Of a stretch of 62,500 nt of DNA, positions 33,466 through 43,600 are shown piece after piece. The DNA is from Isochrysis galbana (Eukaryota; Haptophyta; Isochrysidales; Isochrysidaceae), in the NCBI GenBank assembly GCA_018136815.1, contig CM030943.1, positions 2,849,403 to 2,911,902 of the forward strand, written 5' to 3'. The notes under the pieces are model-generated. The model was given only the letters and a program-made list of their open reading frames with translations, was not told where the DNA came from and did not search any database. The translations under genes and the position numbers were made by a program. Position 1 is the first letter of the stretch, and each line of letters opens with the position of its first letter.

Positions 33466-34751
33466 ATGTTGGACGTACTGCTCTTCGTCTTCGGCATCTT
33501 CTTGATCTACAAATGCACGAACAAGGACTTCGGGGAGAGGGAGTTGACACGCCAAAACCGCTTGCCCACCTACCGGGTCCTTCCGACTCCAACCACTCCT
33601 CATGACCGCGACAGGCGGTCGCCAGCGCGCGCGCCGCGGCCAGCGCCGCCGAGCAGCCCTGTGCCGAGTGGGTTCAGGCCGCTCACGCGCACGGAGCGAG
33701 TCGTGGCTCCGACTCCAGCCACTCTTCATACCCGCGACAGGCGGTCGCCAGCGCGCGCGCCGCGGCCAGCGCCGCCGAGCAGCCCTGTGCCGAGTGGGTT
33801 CACGCCGCTCACGCCCATGGAGGAAGTCGCGGTGAGCGAGGCGCTCGGTAAATCGGGCGACCCGAATGAGGCTTTCGCTGAGTACGTGACGGTGAGCGAA
33901 CCCCCCCCCCCCCCCCCCCCGGCGCGTGCGCATGCGCCGCTGCCCTGGTACCACCGCCCCGGCGCCGCCGCCACGCGCCCTCCTCACAGGGGAAGGAGGT
34001 CTGGCAGGTACTTCGGTCCGACATGAAGACTCTAAGTCCAGGGAAGTGTCTCAATGACAATGTCGTCAACTTTTTCATGCTGATGCTCCGAAGGCGCTCG
34101 CCAAACACAATTTTCATCCACACCTCATGGTTCTACACCAGGCTGACTAAGTTGGGCGGCTACGACTACACCGGCGTGAGGAGATGGATGAACAATGTGC
34201 GTGATGAGAGGGTCGCGCCCGCCTGCCTGCCAGCGGCGCACGGTGAGCCGTTTCCGATCAAACCCTTTGTTTGGGGTTGACCCAACCAACCCGCACCCGC
34301 CCACCAACCAGGAGGACCTGTTCTCGTTCGACTCCGTGATGGTGCCGATCTGCAGCAATCACCACTGGACACTCGCCGTGATCAACATCAAGGACAAGCG
34401 GTTCGAGTACTACGACTCGCTGTACGGCTCCGACGACCACGTGTTCAACACCCTCCGTCGCTACGTGGCGGATGAGCACCAGGCACGCGCGCACGCCGCG
34501 CACACGGCGCCGGAAGAGGGGGGGGGGGCACCCATCGAAGCACCGCCGCCGCATCTGCCACCCGCCGCAGGACAAAGTGGGGGTGCCCATTGACCTGTCC
34601 ACCTGGACGGACCATGCGTCGATCCCCAAGCAGACGAACAATTACGATTGCGGCATTTTCATGTGCCGGACCGCAGAATACCTTGTCCGCGGTAGGAGGA
34701 TGGACTTTTCACAGGTGCCCACACACACACGCACGTAACCCTTTCGGAAAC

Positions 34752-34815
<64 letters not shown>

Positions 34816-34960
34816 CAACCCTTCGGGAAACCGCTTCGCGCGGCCGGTTGCTTGAAGCTGAGCACCCCCCCTCCCTCTCTCCGCACAGTCGCACATGGCT
34901 TATTTTCGCAAGCGCATCGTGGTGGAGATTTCCAAAGGGTTCATCCTCGAGCCATCGTGA
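33466..34960 (+). CDS. Ulp1/SENP-type SUMO-protease-like cysteine peptidase, membrane-anchored, five exons
   Basis: Predicted C48 peptidase that processes or removes SUMO-like modifiers. Exons 33466-33891, 33990-34211, 34312-34482, 34571-34714 and 34889-34960 give 344 residues with all phases consistent. Intron 3 (34483-34570) has a GC donor (CAG/GCACGC). The N-terminus is a short hydrophobic anchor (VLLFVFGIFLIY, about residues 4-15), unusual for Ulp1 and placing the enzyme at a membrane. A 42-residue Arg/Pro-rich unit is duplicated at about residues 48-131. The catalytic domain begins at KTLSPGKCLNDNVVNFFM. The triad is His234 (NHHWTLAVIN), Asp251 (YYDSLYG) and Cys300 (NYDCGIFMC), with oxyanion Gln294. 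The last intron holds a CA/GCAC microsatellite. Substrate specificity (SUMO or another modifier) cannot be told. Confidence 0.88.
33607..33858 (+). repeat. 126-bp in-frame tandem duplication in the Ulp1-like gene
   Basis: The segment beginning cgcgacaggcggtcgccagc recurs 126 bp later (33607 and 33733), duplicating 42 codons of an Arg/Pro/Ala-rich linker. Divergence is a few substitutions, so the duplication looks recent. Confidence 0.85.
34752..34817 (+). repeat. (CA)n and (GCAC)n microsatellite in an intron
   Basis: About 15 CA units followed by about eight GCAC units, inside intron 4 of the Ulp1-like gene. Confidence 0.9.
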
Positions 34961-35095
34961 CCGTTCCTGCTTGAGATCCATCATGACAACCCCCCCCCCC
35001 CTCCCGCCATGCAAAAGACCGGGAGGAGGTTGCGCCGCGCGCGCGCAAGATAGCACCCCGCACGCCAACCATCGGCCTTCGCGTCTTCGTGGAGG

Positions 35096-35817
35096 ATGTT
35101 GGGTAGCATGCAAGATGGACTCGGCAGGGTGGTCCACGACGAGTCTGGGCAACTCATAATTCAGCTTGTCAACCCAGGTGAAGGAACAAGTGGTGATCTC
35201 GAATTGGAAGGTGGCGATGAATATCGCGCAAAATGGATTCACAGAGCCATCTCCTTTGCCGTGCCCGACGAGTCCAGCGGACAACACCTAATCAACCCCG
35301 CAGTGAATTCAGTCGACGGCAATGACGCCACCCCATTGACCGAAGCCGTCGCATTCAACGCCGCCGACTGCGTCCAGCTCCTACTGCATCCGGACGCCCG
35401 TGAAGCCTGGATGTGCCCCATCTGACAATCGAGCTAGACCGCCTGCAGAAGGTGCTCGACCACCACCACCCCGAGTGACAATCACACAGTCTGCTGGAAC
35501 GCCTGCACAAGCTGCTCAACCACCACCACCCCGAGTGGCAATCACATAGTCTGCTGCACAGAGACGTTAGGCATTCCTCCGACGGCTGCATCCACCTGCT
35601 TCTTCTGAGGAACGGCGCCTCGATGTTGATGAAAGACGTGTTGAGCATGACGCCGTTGCTCCTGGCGTACGCGTTGAAACAAGCGGACACCATCCGGTTG
35701 CTCGTGGAGCAGGACGACTTCGACCCCCGTAGTGTCAGTGACAACGGCTGGAACGCGCTGCACTACACCGCCGCCGTCATCCCCCGCGGCTCCCAACCTC
35801 TCAGAAGATGCGCATAA
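35096..35817 (+). pseudogene. Broken ankyrin-repeat-like gene
   Basis: Ankyrin-like helical repeats are visible: DGNDATPLTEAVAF...CVQLLLHPDA near 35315-35400, and MTPLLLAYALKQADTIRLL plus DNGWNALHYTAAV near 35647-35775. The two parts lie in different frames. Between them a 60-bp tandem duplication (about 35441-35500 and 35501-35560) carries the difference TGA in the first copy versus TGG in the second, which breaks the frame. Either this is a pseudogene or there are unrecognised introns; the stop within a recent duplication favours decay. Ankyrin proteins mediate protein contacts; no partner can be named. Confidence 0.5.
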
Positions 35818-36494
35818 TCTTGCCGTCGTCGCGCACCGCAAGCCCGTTCGACCGGCCCTCCCAGAAAAAGGCAGGCGCGGGAGCCCTGCAGTCCACACGC
35901 GACCGGATGTCGCCGTACGTCAGGTTGAGCAACCCAGTAAACTCCCCTTCCACAAGACAGACCGACTCTCTGCGCTCAGTGGACGCATCCTCTTTGTACA
36001 TGTGTCAAGCGAGTGCACCTTTTTGTGGAAACGCCGGCAACGGCCGGCGCTGCAGAGCCCAACGGTGCCTAAAGGTGCCGTGCTCCACATCCTGCTAAGT
36101 CGTCCCTGGATGGTCTGTTTCACACGCGCCGCCGTGCCGCTGTGCAGTGCACCAATGTGGCAACGCGTTGCACGGCATGGCCCCCCAAAAGGTCCTGCTA
36201 AACAAAACTGATGATCGGAGAGGGGGGGGGGAGACAAAGAGATAGAGAAGTATCGCCGTGGTGCCCAGCAGGCAACCACGGCGGCTTGTGCGAGGACGAG
36301 CGCCCTCGCCCTCGCATTGCGAGAGCTCCTCAAGTCTCGAGGTGGGGACCTCGAGTTTCCAGTGCGCCAACTCACGGCGAGAGTACTCGAGTCTCGAGCT
36401 TTGAACCTTGAGTTTCCAGAGGATGAAGACTGTTGCAAAGCGCTGGGGGACACTGCTGGAGGACACCGCTGAGGGACGCTCGCATTTGAAAGTT
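35818..36494. other. Intergenic, no supported gene
   Basis: A minus-strand frame (about 36001-35801) looks mildly protein-like, with no family recognised. Around 36300-36420 there are several short inverted motifs built on ctcgag/gtctcgag. Confidence 0.3.
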
Positions 36495-36605
36495 GAAAGT
36501 TGGGCACTCCAGCCCATTCGGCCGGGTGACGTTAGCGTAGTTATCGGCGCCACACACGGCCGAATACGGCGCGATGCGCGCGGGCGGCGGCGGCGATTGG
36601 CGTGG
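36495..36605 (+). repeat. Direct repeat R3, copy 1 of 2
   Basis: Starts gaaagttgggcactccagcc and ends ggcggcggcggcgattggcg. The second copy is at 36679-36798, 184 bp downstream and in the same orientation. Confidence 0.85.
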
Positions 36606-36678
36606 CTAATAGGGCGGCATCTTTGGATATGTTACCCAGTGGATGACCGAGAAAGCGCCGGCAGCGCGCCCGGTCGAA

Positions 36679-36798
36679 TTCGAAAGTTGGGCACTCCAGC
36701 CGATTCGGCCGGGTGACGTTAGCGTAGTTGTAGTTGACTGCGCCACACACAGCCGACTACAATGCAATGCGTCCGGGCGGCGGCGGCGATTGGCGTGG
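36679..36798 (+). repeat. Direct repeat R3, copy 2 of 2
   Basis: Same order of motifs as copy 1 (gaaagttgggcactccagcc, attcggccgggtgacgttag, ccacacac.gccga, cggcggcggcgattggcgtg) with a short insertion in the middle. Confidence 0.85.
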
Positions 36799-37906
36799 GT
36801 GGCAGGATGGAATTGTTTGATTTGGTTGTTGGCAATGCATCCACACTAGTCGGGCAGTGGCGAGGGCGAGCGCGAGGACGGAGCGGACATAGCGGATAGC
36901 GAGTGGGAGTGGGTGAGTGAGTGGATTTGGTTGGTGTTGTAAGATTGCTTGTTACGACGAGAGCGCGAGCGAGAGCGAGAACGAGGGGGCGAGGAGCGAC
37001 TGGGCGAGGAACGAGGGCGACAGAGGCCGATAGGATCCCAATCCAACTAGTCCGACAACAACCGAGACACGCACACTCGACTTTCACCCAACATTCCCCC
37101 ACACTAACGTATCCTTCCCCACTTGGGCGGGGAAGACACAGAAGGAAGGAAACAAGGAAGAGAAAGCCGACAAGAGAGCGACGATGCGACGGAAGAGCCG
37201 ACGGCGAACGGCGGTTACCGCGAACGACTAGGTAGAAAGTAAGGAGGGAATCTACGTGCGTAAACCGAAAGGAGCGAGAGGGTAGGTAGACTTCGCGCGG
37301 GGGGACAAAGTCCGCAGCGACGAACACCTACAACGAGAGCGAGAGCAGGCGCGGAAAGAGGGAGCAAGGCCCAAGGCGCAAAGGAGCGAAACAGGGCGAG
37401 ACAGGCCACAAAGGGGCGCGACGACAAGGAGCGAAGGGCGATTTACGAGTGACGAGTGAAGAGTTCTACAAATTACGAGTAAAACTCCGCGGCAAACAAG
37501 AACAATTGAGCAGAAGACGCATAAGGTCGGAAGTCGATCGCGGATGCGACAATTGTGGTTCCAACGCGCCAAAATCTACCAAAAAAAATCCCTGGCCACC
37601 GCGAAAAAAACACCGCATTGTTTGCTCCCGTACTCGCCACCATGAAACAATTGGCTTCTGAAACTTTGCACACGCTTTTATCATAGCATGAGACACCTCT
37701 CCATGCATTCACATCGACTTTTGGGTGCAATTGTGAAAAGTCGATCTTTTCCGTCCCCACCTCCACCTCTAACCCCGTTACCACTGCACCCTTGCCTAAG
37801 CCTTCCCAAGTACATTCACCCGCAACCCAAGTCGATAGGCCGCCTACGGACGCGCGGGTTGCCAAGGATGGAGCCTCAGGAGCCTTACCCGGATCCTGGG
37901 GTCAGT
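36799..37906. other. Intergenic, no gene seen
   Basis: Alternating GAGCGAGA-type repeats (about 36855-37050) and unremarkable sequence. Open frames here are low complexity. Confidence 0.35.
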
Positions 37907-38605
37907 CCCAGAAAGTTGTTTGTTTCCCCCCCTCCCCCCTCACGCGGAATGTTGTCAGATTTCGCCTAGAAGAAAACCTGCCCGGGTGGCGGGGGTAGGC
38001 GCTAATCTGACAACGTTCCGCGTAGAGGGGAAGGGGGGGAAATCAACAACTTCCCGGGGTCGATGCACGACTCGGGGAGGAGGGCTGCGCGAGCGTGCGG
38101 CATTCCCCAGAAAGTTGTTTGTTTCCCCCCTTCCCCCCTCACGCGGAAAGTTGTCAGATTAGGTGCGCGGAAGGTGCTCGCTTTTCGAGGGCTAATCTGA
38201 CAACGTCCCGCGTAGAGGGGTAGGGGGGGAAATCAACAACTTCCCGGGGTCGATGCACGACTCGGGGAGGAGGGCTGCGCGAGCGTGCGGCATTCCCCAG
38301 AAAGTTGTTTGTTTTCCCCCCTCCCCCCTCACGCGGAGAGTTGTCAGATTAAGGGTGCTCGCTTTTTTAGGGCAAATCTGACAACGTTCCGCGTAGAGGG
38401 GTAGGGGGGGGAAATCAACAACTTCCTGGGGAAGGCACACCGGTCGAGCAGCCCACCCCGCCAAGTCGTGCAGCGCTTCCCCCCCTACCCCTCACGCGGA
38501 AAGTAGTCAGATTTGGACTCTTCGAAAACCGCGCACCTCCGCCAACACCGCGCACTAATCTGACAACCTTCGGCGTGACGGGGGGGAACAAACAACTCTC
38601 TGGCT
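37907..38605. repeat. Tandem array of foldback (inverted-repeat) units
   Basis: Three full units and a fourth, divergent one, with a period of about 190 bp. Each has a left arm (cagaaagttgtttgtttccc, then ctcacgcgga..gttgtcagatt), a variable loop of 20-50 bp, and a right arm that is the reverse complement (aatctgacaacgt.ccgcgta, then ggggggaaatcaacaacttc). The spacer ggtcgatgcacgactcgggg... between units 1-2 and 2-3 is near identical. The arms could form hairpins of about 60-65 bp. No coding content. Confidence 0.9.
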
Positions 38606-38659
38606 GGGAGTCCAAGGATGCTTGCGTCGCGGTGTGTAGCGGGGAGACTCCCTCGTCGT

Positions 38660-39080
38660 TTATCCAATGACATACTCCTCCCACTGAACAGGGGAGGCGG
38701 CGAGGGAGGCGGCGAGGGAGGCGGCGAGGGAGGCGGCGAGGGAGGCGGCGAGGGAGGCGGCGAGGGAGGCGGCGAGGGAGGCGGCGAGGGAGGCGGCGAG
38801 GGAGGCGGCGAGGGAGGCGGCGAGGGAGGCGGCGAGGGAGGCGGCGAGGGAGGCGGCGGTGCGGCCCGACTGGTCGACGATCAGCACGCGCGCGTCGCCC
38901 TGTTCACGGCGGAGGGCGTCGACCTCTTCGGGTGAGAGCTCATCGGAGAGGCCGGAGGCATAGCGCAGCCGTGGCCAAGCCTCGCGCTTCGAGGCCTTCA
39001 TCTTCTGGATGGCGGAGAGTGGGTCGAAGTGCTCCACATAGGGCTTGATGAGCGAGGTCACCGAGCAGGTGGCGCAGCGC
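38660..39080 (-). CDS. Hypothetical protein with Ala-Ser-Leu-Ala tandem repeat, C-terminal part
   Basis: Minus-strand frame of unknown family. A well-behaved segment (VTSLIKPYVEHFDPLSAI... then KREAWPRLRYASGLSDELSP and EEVDALRREQGDARVLIVDQ) leads into about 14 copies of ASLA encoded by a 12-bp minisatellite, then a short tail PVQWEEYVIG before the stop. The 5' side runs into the inverted repeat at 39090-39192, beyond which lies the cystine-knot-like ORF on the same strand. The two could be parts of one gene with the repeat as intron or insertion. Confidence 0.45.
38691..38858 (+). repeat. 12-bp minisatellite, about 14 copies
   Basis: Near-perfect tandem copies of cgagggaggcgg with almost no divergence, implying recent expansion. 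It encodes Gly/Glu on the plus strand and (Ala-Ser-Leu-Ala)n on the minus strand. Confidence 0.95.
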
Positions 39081-39089
39081 CCATCGATG

Positions 39090-39192
39090 GTGGTAGGGGG
39101 GAAAACAAACAACTTTCTGGGGGATGCACACCCGCCGAGCAGCCCACCCCGCCAAATGGTGCAGCGCCTCCAGAAAGTTGTTGGTTCCCCCC
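39090..39192. repeat. Single foldback unit related to the tandem array
   Basis: Outer arms ggggggaaaacaaacaactt and its near reverse complement aaagttgttggttcccccc enclose gcccaccccgccaa.tggtgcagcgc, which also occurs at about 38450-38475 in the main array. Its inner edge supplies the stop codon of the cystine-knot-like ORF. Confidence 0.8.
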
Positions 39193-39519
39193 CTAACACA
39201 CCGACCCTGGCTCGCGGCATGGCGTGTCACACACTCCGTTGTCATTGCACTCAAGTCCTTCACAGCACTCGTCGTCATAACTGCACGCCCCCCGTTTCTC
39301 GATACACGGTGGGACCGTACGGCACTTTTGGTCGGAACACACGAGATCGTGACAACAGCCTCCATCGTTTGCACACTCTCCATCCACATCCTTACATCTG
39401 TCTGGCTGCTTCTTATTCGTGAGTACCAACGCCACGACGATGGCGGCGACCACGGTGGCGACGACCACCGCGAGGGCAATCAAAAGTCGTTTCGAGGGCA
39501 TATCTACCCGTATGTCCAT
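39193..39519 (-). CDS. Type II membrane protein with two cystine-knot-like modules
   Basis: A short cytoplasmic basic N-terminus (MDIRVDMPSKR) precedes a strong transmembrane segment (LLIALAVVVATVVAAIVVAL). The extracellular or lumenal part then has two Cys-rich modules with the spacing C-x6-C-x5-CC-x4-C-x4-C and C-x6-C-x5-CC-x4-C-x5-C. This is inhibitor-cystine-knot/Dickkopf-like spacing found in many secreted proteins across eukaryotes; function cannot be inferred from it, and the membrane anchor argues against a freely secreted toxin. The start could also be the inner Met at 39501. The C-terminus ends where the foldback unit begins, so it may be truncated or spliced onward. Confidence 0.6.
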   Translation of the reverse strand: MDIRVDMPSKRLLIALAVVVATVVAAIVVALVLTNKKQPDRCKDVDGECANDGGCCHDLVCSDQKCRTVPPCIEKRGACSYDDECCEGLECNDNGVCDTPCREPGSVC

Positions 39520-39623
39520 TTTTTTTTTCAACGATCCGGCGTCGCGCTCGCCGTCGGCGTGGGTGCCCCCTTCTCGCACCACACGCCTTCGCCCTCGCTC
39601 CGCTGCAGTCGCTCAACGCGCTC

Positions 39624-39818
39624 GTGCGTGGGACGCCCGGCGCCGTCTACCAGGCCCTCTCGGGACGCGCCCTTATGCCGAGCCAAGGCGACGGCGTTCT
39701 CGTCGCGTACGTGGTGCTGCTCGGCCTCTCCTTCGGGGTGCTCGCGGGGGGACGTCGCTTGGTCAGCAAGGGCGGCTGCGCGCCCTTTTCCGACCGGGTA
39801 CCAAATGAAGGCAAATGA
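39624..39818 (+). CDS. Possible short ORF with one membrane segment
   Basis: A frame containing VLVAYVVLLGLSFGVLAGG, a plausible transmembrane helix, divergent from the cystine-knot-like gene. No family recognised; it may be the last exon of a larger gene or chance. Confidence 0.2.
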   Translation: MRGTPGAVYQALSGRALMPSQGDGVLVAYVVLLGLSFGVLAGGRRLVSKGGCAPFSDRVPNEGK

Positions 39819-40675
39819 CCTTAGAAAGTAGTGCACATACATGGAAAAATGAAACCGATGGCCGATGGCAAAGGAACGGGGGGGGGGGGGGGGCAGGAAG
39901 GGGAGCGGGAGGGGGGCAAGGGCGATGTCCAGACGGGGTCCTAGGGTGAGGAATACATCTAGTAGCTAGTAGCGTAGCGGTCACCTTCAAGTTCAAGGTA
40001 TTTTAAAAATCCATGGTTTTTCTAGGTGGTCCAAGCTCCAAAAACTTCTAGGACATACTATTAGTCCCCGAGCGTGTGCCAACGGATACGGAGAATATCA
40101 GGCGGCGAGCCAGCATATTCCTGAGAGCTACTCAAGCCTACACATGTACGCCATTTCACACATGCATCAACGTGCCGGTCGCTCTTCGTCAAATGTGATT
40201 CCGCAGCATCGACCACAGCCAGAGCAGAGAAGACAATGAGGCATGTGGCAGCCCGGACCTCATCGACCTCCGTGGAAGCTCGTATAGCCTTGTGTTTTCT
40301 GGAAGCGACCTCTTGACTTGACCTTTGCGCGCCACTTCCCGTCCGTTGGGCCGGGTTCCTTGCTACCGGAACTCCACCTGCATCAACGACGCGAGCAGAT
40401 GAGAGGGTCAGCTAGCGGCCTTGTCCCGGCCGCGTGGACATTTGGCGTTTGGAGCCGAGCGACGGCATCCATGTTTTCAAGGCTAACGGTCGCACGGCAT
40501 GCGTGTTGGCGAGCTGCATGGGGACGCAAACCATCACGTGAGGGAGTGCTGAGGGAAGGCTCTTGATCACGGCGGCGCAGCAAGGCAACATTGCCCACAA
40601 AGCGGCACTGTGTCAGGCGGGCAAACCCTTAGAGCGGCCAACCGTGTCGTGTGAGCAAGACAAGAGGTGAAAACA
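39819..40675. other. Intergenic, no supported gene
   Basis: G homopolymer of about 18 near 39879-39896. Minus-strand frames near 40383-40600 could be terminal exons of the F-box/WD40 gene, but no junction could be fixed. Confidence 0.3.
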
Positions 40676-43600
40676 CTAAGACGCGCACCTGACGCGTCCG
40701 GTGTCGGGGCCTCCAAAGACCGCTGCCGCGCTTATGTAAGACGGGCTTGAGCAGATGTGCTCACCCCACACGCCGCATTCCTCGCGGCCCCAACCCTGTC
40801 TCGAGGCGAGCGTTGCGGTGCTCACCTCCTCACCGAGGGCCGAGGCAGCAGGACGAATACTCGGGGCCGGCCGCATGGCATAGTGTGGCGCGGAGGCCGT
40901 GACGGGGGGCAGTGTGGACGACCAGACCAACGTCAATCCGGAGCAGGTGCCTACCACAATCGATCGGCCAACGCAGGAGATGGTGGAAGCGAACCCGGGC
41001 ACCGGTGCCTCCCAGACTGGCGTGCCGCTGACACCGAAGGAAGCTGGGCAAGTGGCGCCTCCGCACAAGCCATCGGTGAGACCACTCCCTCCGGAAAGCC
41101 CTCGCCACGCACGTCCGCCAACAGAGCGCATGTCGTACATCGCGACCGTTTGCGCGGCGCGTGAGAAGGCTGAGCTGCCGCTGGCCCTTTGCAGGTCGCT
41201 GCCACTTCCCGAACGGTTACCATGTGCGGCACCCCGAGCACGGTCAATACCAACCACTAGTTTAGTTGAGTCAAGGCAGATTTGGCGTGCGCATGCGGTT
41301 GACTCGAGCCCAACGCTGTAGTCGTTAGTTGATGGCAGCAAGATAGTGCCAACAAGCGCGCGCCTACGGATAAGAAAGAAGAAGTGGAAGATTGGGGGAG
41401 GTCGAAACACAATTCGTCCGCCTCGCTCAGGAATGACAGCGGCAACATAATTGTCGCCACACAGACAAGACCGAGGCTCTTCGCTTGCAGGCTCCGCGGG
41501 GTAAGTTGGGAGAGCTATGCTACCCAACTCGCGGTGGATGTGAAGGGTCAAGCCCTATTGGCATGCAGCGGGCACGCTGCACACCTAGAAGCAGTAGATA
41601 TCTCGTCCCAAGAAAGCCCCGCGCCATCAGCCATGACACCTGCCCCGCCGGCAGCTTGGGCGGAAGGTAGAAGTCGTGCGTCCCAAAGCTGGACTGACCC
41701 ACCTGCGATTGTGCAGTCGGCGAGGTGTGGTCGGAGGTCACCCCATGACCAATGACGGAGTGCAACACCACATGTGCACAATGTGCATGAGCGCACACGG
41801 CCACGGTAGCGCGCATGGAGTGCCCACTGAAGACGAGCGGTAAAGTTATTGGTGCAGAAGGTTTGAGGCGTAAGGCCGGTGTGTGGTAAAGGGTAGTTGG
41901 GGGCGGGGTCACCTCCTAGAGCACTGGACGCGATTGTGCTTGAGAAGTCGTTGCACACTGCAAGATCAACAATCGTCGCGTCCCCGCCGAGTCCGGAGAC
42001 GTTTGCCGTGCCCATCGCGGCAAAGTTCGATACTAGATCATCCATCCAGCCAGGAATCAGACCGCCCGGATTGGTTCCAGGATGCTCGCAATGAGAGTGC
42101 AACCATGATCGAAAGCCAAGGCCAAGGACACCACGTGGCGTTTTACCACCTAGCGCCAACGCGCTGCCATGAAGCCCACCTCCGGCATAGCCTAACCCAT
42201 ACCCCTTTGTCGGGTAGGGTACGGCGGCAGAAATGACGCCCCGCGACAGATCGACAAGGAGAAGCCGCCCGGCACGCCCGACGACTACAGTGCCCCCGCC
42301 GGCGTCGAGTGCCTGATTTAATGCTGCGGTCGCGGCGGCGCGTGCGTGCGAGCCGTTCATCACACACTGGCCGGCCGTCGTGCTAGAGTCGAGCGTTGTT
42401 GACGAGCCACGAAGAAGCCGGATAGGGTTGGGATGTGGCCGCCAATCCGGCAGCGGCGGTAGGAGCTCAGCGAGGAGCGGCGCCGAGGTGGATGCCGAGA
42501 CCGCCGAGGGCCGAGCTGAAGTTGCGGGCGTCGACCACCCCTCGGGTGTGGACGGTTGCTCGCGTATGGCGGCGCTGATGTCCCACACGCGCAGGGCGCC
42601 ATTGGTTGCGGTGGCCGCAGCACGCCGCCCAAGTAGGACGCACGAGGAGATGGGTGCGTTGTGGCCCCGGAGCGATGTCTGCAAGAAGGCAGATAGGAAT
42701 CGGGGGTGAGAGAGGCCGACGGTCAAACTATACACGATGTCGCGAGACTTAGGGTGCATACGGGTGGAGGTATGGCAGCGGCAGCGGCGAGGCTGTGAAA
42801 AGGGACAGTATTGACGTGCGCGAAGGTAAGACAGCACTCGCGCGCGGCTGCGGTGGATCGCAAGTGGCAGTTGAGCGCGATGGCCTAAGCGGCGCTCGTA
42901 CGCCTCCGAGGATGCACCTTAAGGGCAAGGTCTTCTAGGTCGAAGACGTGTAACGTCCCGTCGCCGCCGCCGGAAAGCAATGACGCCTCTGTAGCTGCAA
43001 GGCATGAGACGCCTCCCTTGTGCAGCTCCTCCCTCCCGGCGGTATTTCGCAAAGAGCAGATGCGGCGCCCGCGCTCAAGAGACCATAGGCGAACCTGCGC
43101 ACATAGACACTTTGGCTTGGGGAGCGTCCGCGTGGCAAGCGCACGGCGCTACGAGCGCTCAGGATGCGCGAATTATCGGCAAGCCAGGGGCGGCATATAG
43201 GAGCGTCACGCACCGCGCCGCCATCGGCGGTAATGAGGAGCCCCGCGCCGTCGTAGCAGGCAGCGCGCACACCGGCCGAGGCACCCGGCGTGCCGCCGCC
43301 CGGGCTGCTCCCGCCGCTGCGCGATGATCCGCCGAGGCTCGCCGTGGAGTCCGCACTGCTCGACGTCCCGCAGCTCAACAATCCGCTATTGGGGCCAACG
43401 CCCGTGCGTCCGGTGCCCTCGGGCAAGCTTCGCAGCAGGTGCAAGGGTGGCGGATATAGCCAAGGGGCAATGCGCGCCTCGGCGGCGCGCACGATGGCAA
43501 AGATGGTACGGGCTGAAGCGCCTGCAGGTGGCGGCTCGCCTAGTAGACGCAGGTGCTCGCGCGCCCAAATAGCCGGCGCGTCCTTGAGCTGAAGATGGGG

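Noticed and set aside
32482..34026. Very long ORFs (up to about 500 codons) across the GA tract on both strands
   Set aside because: They consist only of Ser/Leu/Pro or Arg/Glu/Gly from simple repeat translation. The real genes here are MSH2 (minus) and the Ulp1-like gene (plus) with motif-supported exons.
37907..38605. CRISPR-like array
   Set aside because: Units of about 190 bp with long inverted arms and near-identical spacers do not fit short repeats with unique spacers, and the genome is eukaryotic.
39193..39519. Cystine-knot peptide as a toxin
   Set aside because: The modules follow a transmembrane anchor and the spacing is common in non-toxic secreted proteins. There is no propeptide or toxin-gene context.
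41720..41780. A 39- or 47-nt micro-intron in the F-box/WD40 gene
   Set aside because: The local frame change before GSVQLWDARL could be explained this way, but such an intron would be far shorter than all others here, so I left the junction unresolved.
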